Positions 8,655 to 18,123 of a stretch of 64,000 nucleotides of DNA are shown piece after piece (position 1 is the first letter of the stretch; each line of letters starts with the position of its first letter). Under the pieces are notes generated by a model that saw only the letters and a program-made list of their open reading frames with translations, made no database searches and was not told the origin of the DNA. The position numbers were made by a program, and so were the translations under genes. Origin of the DNA: Neptunicella sp048268085 (GTDB lineage Bacteria; Pseudomonadota; Gammaproteobacteria; Enterobacterales; Alteromonadaceae); the NCBI RefSeq assembly GCF_048268085.1, contig NZ_JBLWWF010000016.1, forward strand, positions 1 to 64,000, written 5' to 3'.

Positions 8655-8848
8655 TGATTGTTGTTTGATTCGCTTAACTTCCTGCGGGAGTTAGTGTTTC
8701 AAGGTGCTGGTTTCATTTTCCTTTTTTCGGTCCTTGTGATCGGCCCCTGCAGTCATTTGGCTTAATACTTCCGACCGTTGTCGGAGTTCACATATCGTTC
8801 TTCGCGGACGATGACGTTGTCAATCTCTGGGTTAAAGGAAACATTGTT
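8655..8848 (+). promoter_or_regulatory. Leader region of the cyo operon
   Basis: 194 bp that must contain the cyo promoter or leader. Small hairpins are visible, for example CCGAC-CGTT-GTCGG at 8771-8784. No riboswitch class or clear sigma-70 promoter is recognised. Confidence 0.4.
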
Positions 8849-9763
8849 TTGTTTATTCGAAACCTTTGCAAACTCGCTTTATTAGCAATAGGGCTGATGC
8901 TCTGTGGCTGCTCTGGCGGCATACTTGATCCTAAAGGTCAGGTCGGCGTAGATGAGAAAAATCTGATCATCATTTCGACCATATTAATGTTGTTAGTGGT
9001 GATACCGGTCATCGTCTTGACCTTGTATTTCGCCTGGAAATATCGCGCCAGTCGTGATGTTGAAATTTACGCTCCCAAATGGGCTCATTCGACCAAGATA
9101 GAGGCAGTGGTGTGGTTAATTCCTATCATCATCGTGGTGGTGCTTGGGGTCATTACCTGGCAGTCCACACAGGAACTCGATCCCTACAAACCTCTGGAAG
9201 GCCAGGGCAAACACATGACAGTGCAAGTGGTGTCACTGGACTGGAAATGGCTGTTTATTTATCCCGATCTGGGCATTGCATCAGTGAATGAGTTGGCATT
9301 TCCTGCCGGCGTGCCAGTGGAATACAAAATTACCTCTGAAAGTGTGATGAATTCGTTTTTTATTCCACAACTGGGAAGTCAAATCTATTCCATGGCAGGG
9401 ATGGAAACGCAAGTTCATTTGATTGCTGATCACCCTGGTACTTACGATGGCTACTCGGCTAATTACAGCGGTGCAGGTTTTACCGATATGCAGTTCAAAG
9501 CTATCGCTACTCAATCTCAGGCTGATTTTGATAGCTGGGTAGAAAAGGTACGTCAGCATGGTGGCAATTTAACTCAAGCTACGTACCAGAAATTGGCTGC
9601 GCCGAGTGAGAACGATCCAGTCAGCTATTTTGGTCATGTGCAACAAGGCTTGTTTCACTCCATTGTTATGCATTACATGCAGGACTACGGCGAAATGGAT
9701 TATTACAGCAAACCGAAAGATTCCGCCCATATGGGGCATATGCAAATGGGGGCAGGGGAATAG
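8849..9763 (+). CDS. cyoA: Cytochrome bo3 ubiquinol oxidase subunit II (CyoA)
   Basis: 304 residues. A lipoprotein signal with lipobox LMLCGC is followed by two membrane helices (about 40-62 and 85-107) and a periplasmic cupredoxin domain. The CuA ligands of cytochrome c oxidase are absent; the segment reads GYSANYSGAGFTDMQFKA as in E. coli CyoA, which marks a quinol oxidase. The TTG at 8849 is used: no in-frame ATG precedes the signal peptide, and AAAGGA stands 9 nt upstream. First gene of cyoABCDE, two bases before cyoB. Confidence 0.95.
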   Translation: MFIRNLCKLALLAIGLMLCGCSGGILDPKGQVGVDEKNLIIISTILMLLVVIPVIVLTLYFAWKYRASRDVEIYAPKWAHSTKIEAVVWLIPIIIVVVLGVITWQSTQELDPYKPLEGQGKHMTVQVVSLDWKWLFIYPDLGIASVNELAFPAGVPVEYKITSESVMNSFFIPQLGSQIYSMAGMETQVHLIADHPGTYDGYSANYSGAGFTDMQFKAIATQSQADFDSWVEKVRQHGGNLTQATYQKLAAPSENDPVSYFGHVQQGLFHSIVMHYMQDYGEMDYYSKPKDSAHMGHMQMGAGE

Positions 9764-9765
9764 TT

Positions 9766-11754
9766 ATGTCATTGTTCGGAAAATTAACCTGGGACGCGGT
9801 GCCCTTTGATGTACCTATCGTGATGGGAACATTGGCGGTGGTGGCCATTATTGGTGTTGTCATCGCGGTGATGATGACCAAATACAATAAATGGGGAGTG
9901 TTCTGGCACGATTGGGTCACCTCTATTGATCACAAAAAACTGGGTATTATGTATATCGTGCTGGCCTTGGTCATGCTGTTACGCGGTTTTGCCGATGCGA
10001 TTATGATGCGTACCCAGTTAGCGGTCGCAACGGGGGGGGCAGAAGGTTATCTCCCCCCAGAGCACTACGACCAAATCTTTACTGCTCATGGCGTGATTAT
10101 GATCATCTTTATGGCGATGCCATTTATGATTGGTTTGATGAACATTGTGTTGCCACTGCAAATTGGCGCGCGCGATGTGGCCTTCCCGTTTATGAATAAC
10201 CTGAGCTTCTGGTTGACCACCGGTGGCGCCATTTTGGTTAACTTGTCACTAGGTGTAGGTGAATTTGCCAAGACCGGTTGGGTGGCTTATCCCCCCTTAT
10301 CTGAGCTGGGTTACAGTCCAGGGGTGGGGATGGATTACTATATTTGGGCCTTGCAAATATCGGGGCTAGGAACGCTTCTCACCGGAATTAACTTTTTGGT
10401 AACCGTATTCAAGATGCGTGCACCTGGTATGAAGTTGATGGATATGCCGGTGTTCACCTGGGCGTGTACCTGGGCCAATATTCTCATTGCTGCGTCTTTC
10501 CCAATTCTGACTGCGGTATTAGCGATGTTAACTTTGGATCGTTATTTGGGGTTCCACTTCTTCACCAATGAAGCGGGCGGAAACGCGATGATGTATATCA
10601 ATCTGTTTTGGGCGTGGGGACATCCCGAGGTCTATATATTGATTTTGCCTGCATTCGGTATTTTCTCTGAGGTGATCTCCACCTTTACCGGTAAGCGTCT
10701 ATTCGGCTATAAATCAATGGTATATGCCAGCGGTGCCATCTCTATTCTGGGCTTTATCGTGTGGCTACATCACTTTTTCACTATGGGATCCAGTGCCAAT
10801 GTGAATGCCTTTTTTGGGGTGATGACCATGGTTATTGCGGTTCCCACAGGAGTGAAGTTGTTTAACTGGTTATTCACCATCTACCGCGGCCGATTACATT
10901 TTACTCCTCCAGTACTGTGGACGTTGGGCTTTATGGTAACCTTTACCATTGGCGGTATGACTGGCGTTCTGTTGGCGATCCCCGGTGCCGATTTTGTATT
11001 ACATAACAGCCTGTTTTTAATCGCCCACTTCCATAACACCATTATCGGTGGTGCGGTATTCGGCTATATGGCCGGCTTTGCTTACTGGTTTCCCAAAGCG
11101 ATTGGATTCAAACTCGATGAGCGTTGGGGGAAAATCTCTTTCTGGTGCTGGTTTATCGGTTTCTTTGTCGCTTTTATGCCGCTATATGTTCTGGGCTTTT
11201 TGGGGATGACTCGCCGTTTGAACCATACCGATAATCCTGACTGGAATATCTGGTTATATATCGCTTGTGGTGGTGCGGTCATCGTGATGTTCGGTATTTT
11301 GGCGCAAATCATTCAGTTGATTGTTAGTTACAAAAATCGTGATGCCCTGAAGGATACCACTGGCGATCCCTGGAATGGGCACACTTTGGAATGGTCAACG
11401 GCGTCCCCACCGCAATATTACAATTTTGCGGACATTCCAACCGTAAGTGATATTGATGCCTGGACGGATATGAAAGAAAAAGGCAAGGCTTATCAACCAC
11501 CAGAAGTCTACCTACCTATCCACATGCCAAAAAATACATCGGCAGGTGTATTAATGAGTGCCGGCTTTACTACTTTCTGCTTTGCCATGATTTGGCATAT
11601 ATGGTGGCTTGCCGTTGTGGGTTTGGTATTTGGTATCGGGGTATTTTTCAAACGTTGTTATAGCACCGATGTGGATTATTACGTGATGCCGGAAGAAGTG
11701 GCAGAAATCGAGCAAGTCCACCTTCGAAACAATCATGGAGGAGCTAACGCATGA
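9766..11754 (+). CDS. cyoB: Cytochrome bo3 ubiquinol oxidase subunit I (CyoB)
   Basis: 662 residues (E. coli 663). Haem-copper oxidase catalytic subunit with about 15 membrane helices. Visible ligand motifs are the low-spin haem His in TAHGVIMI, the CuB and cross-linked Tyr motif HPEVYI, the CuB His pair in LHHFFTMG, and the high-spin and low-spin haem His residues in HFHNTIIGG. It reduces O2 to water with electrons from ubiquinol and pumps protons. The stop overlaps the cyoC start (ATGA). Confidence 0.98.
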   Translation: MSLFGKLTWDAVPFDVPIVMGTLAVVAIIGVVIAVMMTKYNKWGVFWHDWVTSIDHKKLGIMYIVLALVMLLRGFADAIMMRTQLAVATGGAEGYLPPEHYDQIFTAHGVIMIIFMAMPFMIGLMNIVLPLQIGARDVAFPFMNNLSFWLTTGGAILVNLSLGVGEFAKTGWVAYPPLSELGYSPGVGMDYYIWALQISGLGTLLTGINFLVTVFKMRAPGMKLMDMPVFTWACTWANILIAASFPILTAVLAMLTLDRYLGFHFFTNEAGGNAMMYINLFWAWGHPEVYILILPAFGIFSEVISTFTGKRLFGYKSMVYASGAISILGFIVWLHHFFTMGSSANVNAFFGVMTMVIAVPTGVKLFNWLFTIYRGRLHFTPPVLWTLGFMVTFTIGGMTGVLLAIPGADFVLHNSLFLIAHFHNTIIGGAVFGYMAGFAYWFPKAIGFKLDERWGKISFWCWFIGFFVAFMPLYVLGFLGMTRRLNHTDNPDWNIWLYIACGGAVIVMFGILAQIIQLIVSYKNRDALKDTTGDPWNGHTLEWSTASPPQYYNFADIPTVSDIDAWTDMKEKGKAYQPPEVYLPIHMPKNTSAGVLMSAGFTTFCFAMIWHIWWLAVVGLVFGIGVFFKRCYSTDVDYYVMPEEVAEIEQVHLRNNHGGANA

Positions 11755-12383
11755 CTGCTATTCCACAAAGTCTAAATCCACAAGTCACCCATGCGGTGGC
11801 TGATGGTCATGATCATGAACATCATGCTCACCCAAGTAACAATGTGTTTGGTTTTTGGCTTTACCTGATGACCGATTGCTTGTTGTTTGCTTCTTTTTTT
11901 GCCACCTATGCCGTGTTGTTTATGAATACGGCTGGCGGTGTGTCGGGTAAAGAAATCTTTGATCTGAATTATGTGGCGATTGAAACCGCCGCACTGTTGC
12001 TAAGTAGTATTACCTTTGGTTTTGCAATGATCTCGGCGCATGCCAAGAACAAACAAGCCACACTGGCCTGGTTAGCGGTGACCTTTGTCTTTGGTGCGGT
12101 GTTTATTGGTATGGAAATTAATGAATTTCATCATCTGATTGCCGAAGGAAATGGTCCGCAACGCAGTGCGTTTCTCACCGGCTTTTTCTCACTGGTCGGT
12201 CTGCACGGTATGCACGTGACTGCAGGGCTTATCTGGATGGCAACCATGATGATTGAAGTTGTACGTCATGGCTTGGGTCATAAAACGGTCACCCGCCTAA
12301 GCTGCCTGAGTTTATTCTGGCACTTTCTGGATGTGGTCTGGATCTGTGTTTTCACTGTTGTTTATCTGATGGGGGCGATGTAA
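11751..12383 (+). CDS. cyoC: Cytochrome bo3 ubiquinol oxidase subunit III (CyoC)
   Basis: 210 residues (E. coli 204) of the haem-copper oxidase subunit III family with five membrane helices and a His-rich N-terminus (DGHDHEHHAH). The conserved GLHGMHVTAGLIWM and HFLDVVWICVF segments are present. Overlaps cyoB by 4 bases and cyoD by one base (TAATG), so translation within the operon is coupled. Confidence 0.96.
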   Translation: MTAIPQSLNPQVTHAVADGHDHEHHAHPSNNVFGFWLYLMTDCLLFASFFATYAVLFMNTAGGVSGKEIFDLNYVAIETAALLLSSITFGFAMISAHAKNKQATLAWLAVTFVFGAVFIGMEINEFHHLIAEGNGPQRSAFLTGFFSLVGLHGMHVTAGLIWMATMMIEVVRHGLGHKTVTRLSCLSLFWHFLDVVWICVFTVVYLMGAM

Positions 12384-12748
12384 TGAGTCTGAGTGATATT
12401 CAAGTATTAGAACAAGCCAATGTGAGCCATGAACAGTCTCACGATGCATCCCATGGTGATATTAAATCCTATCTGATTGGGTTTGTCCTTTCGGTACTAT
12501 TAACTGTGGTGCCATTCGCGATGGTGATGCAGGGGGGGTATTCTCATGCGGTGGTGCTGTGGAGTGTGGTGACTATGGCGGTTGTACAGATTTGGGTGCA
12601 TCTTAAGTATTTTTTGCATCTGAATTTTGTCACCGAAGAAGGCAAAGCCAGTTCCATTGCGTTTATTTTTAGCGCGTCAATTATTGTAATGGTGGTTGGC
12701 TTGTCGGTGTGGATCATATACGAATCTAACGCGATGATGATGTACTGA
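12383..12748 (+). CDS. cyoD: Cytochrome bo3 ubiquinol oxidase subunit IV (CyoD)
   Basis: 121 residues with three membrane helices, the size and order of the CyoD/CtaF subunit IV family. The conserved AVVQIWVHLKYFLHL segment is visible. It assists assembly of the CuB centre in subunit I. Confidence 0.94.
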   Translation: MSLSDIQVLEQANVSHEQSHDASHGDIKSYLIGFVLSVLLTVVPFAMVMQGGYSHAVVLWSVVTMAVVQIWVHLKYFLHLNFVTEEGKASSIAFIFSASIIVMVVGLSVWIIYESNAMMMY

Positions 12749-12784
12749 CCTTAGTCAGTGCCCCGTTTTTACAGGATATAGTTT

Positions 12785-13669
12785 ATGTTTCGCCGTTATT
12801 TACAAGTCACTAAACCGGGGATTATTTTCGGCAATTTGATCTCGGTCGCAGGAGGCTTTTTTCTGGCCTCTCGTGGCCAGATTGACTGGGAATTAATGCT
12901 CACCACTGTCATTGGGTTATCTCTGGTCGTTGCCTCGGGGTGCGCGATTAATAACTGCATTGACCGTGATATTGATGCCAGAATGCAACGTACCCGAACT
13001 CGTGTAATGGTGACGGGAGAAATATCATTATTGGCTGCGTTGAGTCATGGGGTTTTGCTCGGGATTGGTGGTTTTGCGTTGTTGGCCATTTACACCACTG
13101 GCATGGCGGTATTTTTTGCGGCTTTGGGATATGTGGTATATGTGGGCATTTACAGCTTATATATGAAACGCCATTCGGTTTACGGGACGCTGGTAGGCAG
13201 TTTGTCCGGTGCGGTGCCTCCAGTGGTGGGGTACTGTGCAGTCACTGGTCAATTTGATACCGGATCAGCCATATTGCTGTTGATGTTCAGCTTGTGGCAA
13301 ATGCCCCATTCCTATGCGATTACGATTTTCCGTTTTGATGATTATAACGCTGCCAATATACCGGTTCTGCCGGTGGCAGAGGGTATCGATAAAGCCAAGT
13401 TGCATATTCTGTTGTATATCGCCGTCTATGCACTGGTAACAATGTTGCTACCCATCAGTGGCTATACTGGATTGGTTTTTATGGTGGTTGCCTGTACCAG
13501 TAGCTTTTGGTGGTTACTGATGGCATTGCGGGGGTATCGACGTGATATTAATGTGGTGGGGTGGGCCCGACAAATTTTTGCTTATTCTATTCTGAATATT
13601 ACGGCACTTAGCCTAACTATGGCACTGGATTACCAAAATATTGCACCGCAACTGGTTGCGTTAAGTTAG
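12785..13669 (+). CDS. cyoE: Protohaem IX farnesyltransferase (haem O synthase)
   Basis: 294 residues. UbiA-family membrane prenyltransferase with about nine helices and the Asp-rich motif NNCIDRDIDARMQRTRTR. It attaches a farnesyl group to haem B to make haem O, the high-spin haem of the oxidase encoded upstream. It lies 36 bp after cyoD as last gene of the operon and converges on the ybdG-like gene with 7 bp between stops. Confidence 0.96.
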   Translation: MFRRYLQVTKPGIIFGNLISVAGGFFLASRGQIDWELMLTTVIGLSLVVASGCAINNCIDRDIDARMQRTRTRVMVTGEISLLAALSHGVLLGIGGFALLAIYTTGMAVFFAALGYVVYVGIYSLYMKRHSVYGTLVGSLSGAVPPVVGYCAVTGQFDTGSAILLLMFSLWQMPHSYAITIFRFDDYNAANIPVLPVAEGIDKAKLHILLYIAVYALVTMLLPISGYTGLVFMVVACTSSFWWLLMALRGYRRDINVVGWARQIFAYSILNITALSLTMALDYQNIAPQLVALS

Positions 13670-13689
13670 CCCCGGGTTAACCGGGGTTA
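13667..13689. terminator. Shared hairpin between convergent cyoE and mechanosensitive channel genes
   Basis: CCCCGG (13670-13675) pairs with CCGGGG (13681-13686) around a 5-nt loop, extended by a few weaker pairs that include both stop codons. No T run follows on either strand, so its role as a terminator is uncertain. Confidence 0.4.
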
Positions 13690-14942
13690 GGATCGATGCG
13701 TCCATCATCACTAATACGTTGATAGGCGCGTAATTCAAATAATGGCAACATCGCCAGAAAGTGGTCAAATAAATCTGATTGTATCCCCTCGTACTCAATC
13801 CAGTTTTTATTGCTACTGAAGCAATAGATCTCCAGGGGAACTCCCAGTTCCGTCGGTGCCAATTGGCGTACCATTAGGGTCATATCCTGATTAATCTGCG
13901 GATGTTGGCGCAGGTAGTGCTCCATATAGGCACGAAACGTCCCGATATTGGTTAAACGGCGACTGTTGAGCAAGTCTTCTTCGGTGATGTCGTTGTCTTT
14001 GTTATAGGCTGACAGCTGTTCAATTTTGTCCTGAATATACTGCTTGATATAGCGAACTTTCTTAAATTTTTCGAGGCGTTCAGCGTCACAAAACCGGATA
14101 GATTTAATATCAATGTATATGGAGCGTTTGATGCGTCTACCTTGTGATTCTTGCATCCCCCGCCAGTTGCGAATTGATTCAGAAATCAAGGCATAGGTTG
14201 GGATGGTCGTGATGGTGTTGTCCCAGTTTTGTACTTTTACGGTGGTGAGCCCCACTTCCAATACATTGCCATCCGCACCGTATTTACTCATTTCTATCCA
14301 GTCACCATTGGTGACCATGCGGTTGGCGGCAATCTGGATCCCGGCGACAAAACCTAAAATGGCATCACGGAATACCAACAGCAGGACTGCAGTGACGGCA
14401 CCCAAGCCTGACAGTAATAATAAAGGTGACTTATCCAGTAAATTGGCGACTACCAGCAAAATGGCAATAATCGCCAATAGCAGTTTAACCACTTGGACAA
14501 AACCGGTAATGGGCGCTTTACGGGCTAATGCCGACGCATTGTAAACATCCGACACCGTATCCAGAATGGCATTAGCCGCTAAAATTGCAGCTAACAATAT
14601 ATAAATCAGCGAGACTTTGGTTAGGATCGCCAGCAATAATGGCTTGTCGACAATCAATAACGGGGCGCACAAATATACGATAATTGCTGGCACCATGTGG
14701 GAAAAACGCCGGAAAAATCCATGTTTATGTAATTCGTCGTCCCAGTCATTTTTGCTATGATCAACCCATCGGGAAACGATATTACGGAGCACAAAGGATG
14801 CGATGGCGTAGCCAATCCAGGCTGCAAAAACTAAGCACACGATTGCCGCTATCAGATAATTAGTGGAGCCAGTTTCTCCAGACACTCCCACATAATCCAA
14901 CAGGTTAACTATCCACTGACTAATGCCTTTAATCGGTTCCAT
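13677..14942 (-). CDS. MscS-family mechanosensitive channel, YbdG-like
   Basis: 421 residues, like E. coli YbdG (415). About five membrane helices in residues 25-185 are followed by the MscS pore and beta domain (LLVFRDAILGFVAGIQIAANRMVTNGD without a break) and a C-terminal cytoplasmic extension with the DDGRIDPNPG-type tail. YbdG-type channels have low mechanosensitive activity and contribute to osmotic adaptation. Transcribed away from the acyltransferase pair's end, 22 bp downstream of it on the same strand, and possibly in one operon with it. Confidence 0.88.
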   Translation of the reverse strand: MEPIKGISQWIVNLLDYVGVSGETGSTNYLIAAIVCLVFAAWIGYAIASFVLRNIVSRWVDHSKNDWDDELHKHGFFRRFSHMVPAIIVYLCAPLLIVDKPLLLAILTKVSLIYILLAAILAANAILDTVSDVYNASALARKAPITGFVQVVKLLLAIIAILLVVANLLDKSPLLLLSGLGAVTAVLLLVFRDAILGFVAGIQIAANRMVTNGDWIEMSKYGADGNVLEVGLTTVKVQNWDNTITTIPTYALISESIRNWRGMQESQGRRIKRSIYIDIKSIRFCDAERLEKFKKVRYIKQYIQDKIEQLSAYNKDNDITEEDLLNSRRLTNIGTFRAYMEHYLRQHPQINQDMTLMVRQLAPTELGVPLEIYCFSSNKNWIEYEGIQSDLFDHFLAMLPLFELRAYQRISDDGRIDPNPG

Positions 14943-14964
14943 TTATGACCTCAATTGGTTTGGC

Positions 14965-15861
14965 TTACGATGTCTGATTAATTTCGTCGCTTAATTTATC
15001 TTTATCATGCCATAGCTGATTAAGCCATGCCTGAAAGCGATAGCGAAATATCGAATCATTAAAATAGTCACCGATAATCGTGTCATCAATTGGTAGTACA
15101 CGAGTCCGGATAACCACTTTGGTGAGTCGGCCACAGAGCATTTCATACATGACATTGGATTTGTTGTGGGGGAAAACAATAGTGATATCAACCAAATTAG
15201 AAAATAACTCCCCCATCGCTGCTAGCGTAAAAGCCACACCACCAGCCTTGGGAGGAAGCAAATTAGCGTAAGGGCTTTGTAAACGCTGGTGCTTATATGG
15301 GGTAAATCGGGTTCCTTCGACAAAGTTAACGATAGTGGTCGGGGTGAGTCTGAACTTCTTACACGCTTTATGTGTTGCTTCAATATCTTTACCTTTCAAG
15401 TGAGGATACTTAGCCACAAATTCACGGCTATAGCGTTTCATAAAGGGCATATCCAAGGCCCATGCCCCCATCCCAATAAAAGGTACCCAAAGTAATTCCT
15501 GTTTAATAAAAAATTTAGTGGCTGGCATTTTATAGGCTGCAAAACGAGCCAGTAGCATTATGTCCAGCCAACTTACATGGTTCGCCATCATTAAATACCA
15601 GCCTTTGCGGTCGAACACACCCTCAGATTGTTCATCCCATTCTATTTTATTGGTGAGCTTGATAAACGCCACACTCACGATACCAAAACCGTGCATGCAG
15701 CAATTTAATAACCAGGTTAGTAACTTACGTACAGGTGGTAATGGAATAATGAGTTTAATCAGTCCGAGTACAATAATCAGTGTTGCCCACCAGACCAAGT
15801 TGGCAATTTGCAACAACACATTGAGGGGAAACAGGATAAAAACCGGTAAAAAACTAAGCAT
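14965..15861 (-). CDS. Acyltransferase of the PlsC/YihG family, copy 1
   Basis: 298 residues. N-terminal membrane helices (about 1-50) are followed by the PlsC fold with the HX4D catalytic motif (NHVSWLDI), the conserved ALDMPFMKRYSREF block and FVEGTRFT, the acceptor-phosphate motif. It is colinear with E. coli YihG, a lysophosphatidic acid acyltransferase-type protein of phospholipid synthesis. The neighbouring gene at 15871 is a paralogue of the same length and layout, 9 bp upstream; the pair is probably one operon and a tandem duplication. Confidence 0.9.
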   Translation of the reverse strand: MLSFLPVFILFPLNVLLQIANLVWWATLIIVLGLIKLIIPLPPVRKLLTWLLNCCMHGFGIVSVAFIKLTNKIEWDEQSEGVFDRKGWYLMMANHVSWLDIMLLARFAAYKMPATKFFIKQELLWVPFIGMGAWALDMPFMKRYSREFVAKYPHLKGKDIEATHKACKKFRLTPTTIVNFVEGTRFTPYKHQRLQSPYANLLPPKAGGVAFTLAAMGELFSNLVDITIVFPHNKSNVMYEMLCGRLTKVVIRTRVLPIDDTIIGDYFNDSIFRYRFQAWLNQLWHDKDKLSDEINQTS

Positions 15862-15870
15862 GCTGTGTCT

Positions 15871-16749
15871 CTATCCTTGAGTTGTCAATTGCTTCAGGGT
15901 ACGGTCTTTTTCTAACCATAATTGATTTAACCAAGCCTGGAATTTTTCACGCTGTTCGGCACAATCAAAGTAATCACCTAATAACTGAGGATTAATGGGT
16001 AACACATTCACATTAACATTGATTTGTTTAACTTTGCCGCAAACAAAATCCCAAAAACTAGGTACACCACCAGGGTAATGGATGGTTACGTCTAGTAATT
16101 TATGGAGTTGATCGCCCATACTATTGAGCACAAAAGCGACGCCGCCAGCACGAGGTTTTAATAAATGCTGGAAATTGGATTGTTGATATTTGTGTTTAGC
16201 TGCGGTCCAGCGTGTGCCTTCGACAAAGTTCATAATACTGACTGGTTTAAAACGGAACTTCTCGCAGGCCTTGCGCGTGGTTTCCAAATCTTTGCCCTTA
16301 AGGTGCGGGTTTTTAAGTAAAAATTCTTTTTTATAGCGTTTCATAAAAGGGAAATCTAATGCCCACCAAGCTAATCCGAGCACTGGTACCCAGATTAATT
16401 CTTTTTTCAGGAAAAACTTTAAAAATGGGATTTTTCGGTTAAAAATGCGTTGAAGTACCAGAATATCCACCCAGGACTGGTGATTGGCAATAACCAAATA
16501 CCAGTCTTTTGAAGACAGTTTCTGCAACCCATTGACTTCCCATTGGGTGTTACTGGTAATACGTTGAATGACACTATTCACACTGACCCATGCGGTTGCA
16601 CAAGCATCTAGTATATGCGTGACGCCAGTTTGCCAGAGCTTAATAGGGATTAATTTAAGTAACGAACCTAAGATAATGGGGATAGCCCAAAAAATGGTAT
16701 TGGTGATGTAAAAAAGCATTGAAATGACACCAATAAAATTATTCAACAT
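15871..16749 (-). CDS. Acyltransferase of the PlsC/YihG family, copy 2
   Basis: 292 residues, same architecture as its neighbour: N-terminal membrane segments, HX4D motif NHQSWVDI, WALDFPFMKRYKKEF block, and FVEGTRWT. The LKGKDLETTRKACEKFRFKP segment parallels LKGKDIEATHKACKKFRLTP in copy 1, so the two descend from a duplication, yet they have diverged enough to hold different acyl or acceptor preferences. First gene of the minus-strand cluster; proB is divergent. Confidence 0.9.
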   Translation of the reverse strand: MLNNFIGVISMLFYITNTIFWAIPIILGSLLKLIPIKLWQTGVTHILDACATAWVSVNSVIQRITSNTQWEVNGLQKLSSKDWYLVIANHQSWVDILVLQRIFNRKIPFLKFFLKKELIWVPVLGLAWWALDFPFMKRYKKEFLLKNPHLKGKDLETTRKACEKFRFKPVSIMNFVEGTRWTAAKHKYQQSNFQHLLKPRAGGVAFVLNSMGDQLHKLLDVTIHYPGGVPSFWDFVCGKVKQINVNVNVLPINPQLLGDYFDCAEQREKFQAWLNQLWLEKDRTLKQLTTQG

Positions 16750-16929
16750 ATTTATATTGCCTTGTTATCGCTAAGCATCGTATTTTATACCCAAATCACG
16801 TGGAAATGCGAGTTTCAGACATTACTTGAAACACCGCCATCAAGTCACTCGGATACTCGATTTTATCTGCCATTTAGCCTATTGAGGGCGAATAATGCGG
16901 TGGTCGTTAATAATTACCGGAACAAGCAA

Positions 16930-18033
16930 ATGACAACACAGGAATTTAACTGGCAACGTGCCGTTATTAAAGTCGGCAGTGCGCTTATCGCCCCGCAGGG
17001 GGACGGCTGCAAAACAGAGTATTTATTGGCTTTGGCGCGTTTTATTATTCAAAGTCGTGCAAATGGTAAAGAAGTCGTGCTGGTTTCATCCGGTAGTGTC
17101 GCTGCAGGGCGTAATGCAATCGGTTTTAATGGGCATACCTCGATTGCTGAAAAGCAGGCGATGGCAGCCGTAGGACAAACCCGAATGATGGCCAATTGGG
17201 CCAGACTGTTTGATTTCCCCTGTGCGCAAATTTTACTTACCCATGATGATATTGGTCATCGTCAGCGCTTTTTGAATATCAAAAATACCCTGCGTGAATT
17301 GTTAAAAAATGACGTGTTACCCATTATCAACGAAAACGACAGTGTGGTAACCGATGAGCTGAAATTTGGTGACAACGATAACCTGGCGTCGTTAGTCGCG
17401 ATGGTTGCTGATGCTGAAACCTTGATTATTTGTACTGATGTAGATGGGTTGTATGACGCGGATCCTAAAGTTAATCCACAGGCCAAGTTGATTAAAAAAG
17501 TCGAACGGATTGAACCAGCCATTCTGCAGTTGGCGGGAAGCACCCGTTCACTGGTCGGTACTGGCGGTATGCAAAGTAAGCTACAAGCTGCTAATAAAGC
17601 CTGTCAGCAGGGGATTCAGACTCTAATTGTTAATGGTCGTAATAGTGATGTTTTCACACAGCTCGGTTTAGGACAAAATCCAGGCACCTTGTTTATGCCG
17701 GTCCAATCATTCCGTAAAGCCAAAAAACACTGGTTAAAAAACAGTTTAAAGGCCAAAGGTAAAATAACCGTAGATAGAGGCGCTTATCAGGCCATTACTG
17801 GCCGTGGGGCGTCTTTATTGCCCGCTGGTATTAGCGCAGTCGAAGGACGTTTTGATGCAGGAGATGCGGTTGAAATTCGGTTTGAAGACAATCTCTTTGC
17901 TATTGGGTTGGCTCTGTATTCTGCGACCGAGTTAAAAAAAATCCGTGGTGAAAAAAGTACCGCAATCGAAACCCTTTTAGGCTATCACAGCCAGGATGTG
18001 GCCATTCACCGTGATGATTTAGTGGTGCTCTAA
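16930..18033 (+). CDS. proB: Glutamate 5-kinase (ProB)
   Basis: 367 residues from the ATG at 16930, identical in length to E. coli ProB; a 56-residue in-frame upstream extension is rejected because the family begins at about QRAVIKVGSALI. Amino-acid kinase domain (LVSSGSVAAG, INENDSVV, FGDNDNLASLVA, GTGGMQSKLQAA) followed by a C-terminal PUA domain (about 275-367). It phosphorylates glutamate in the first step of proline synthesis. proA is not adjacent, unlike in many relatives. Confidence 0.97.
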   Translation: MTTQEFNWQRAVIKVGSALIAPQGDGCKTEYLLALARFIIQSRANGKEVVLVSSGSVAAGRNAIGFNGHTSIAEKQAMAAVGQTRMMANWARLFDFPCAQILLTHDDIGHRQRFLNIKNTLRELLKNDVLPIINENDSVVTDELKFGDNDNLASLVAMVADAETLIICTDVDGLYDADPKVNPQAKLIKKVERIEPAILQLAGSTRSLVGTGGMQSKLQAANKACQQGIQTLIVNGRNSDVFTQLGLGQNPGTLFMPVQSFRKAKKHWLKNSLKAKGKITVDRGAYQAITGRGASLLPAGISAVEGRFDAGDAVEIRFEDNLFAIGLALYSATELKKIRGEKSTAIETLLGYHSQDVAIHRDDLVVL

Positions 18034-18123
18034 TTGCTAGATAAATCGCGCTAATTCAAGGCTATAGCTCAATCTGGTCTGATCTGATAAGGTGGAATGA
18101 ATTAATCTGAATCGGCCCGTTTT

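Noticed and set aside
8849..13669. Operon read as cytochrome c oxidase (coxB/ctaD/ctaE)
   Set aside because: Subunit II lacks the CuA ligands and matches CyoA; subunit IV and CyoE order match the bo3 quinol oxidase.
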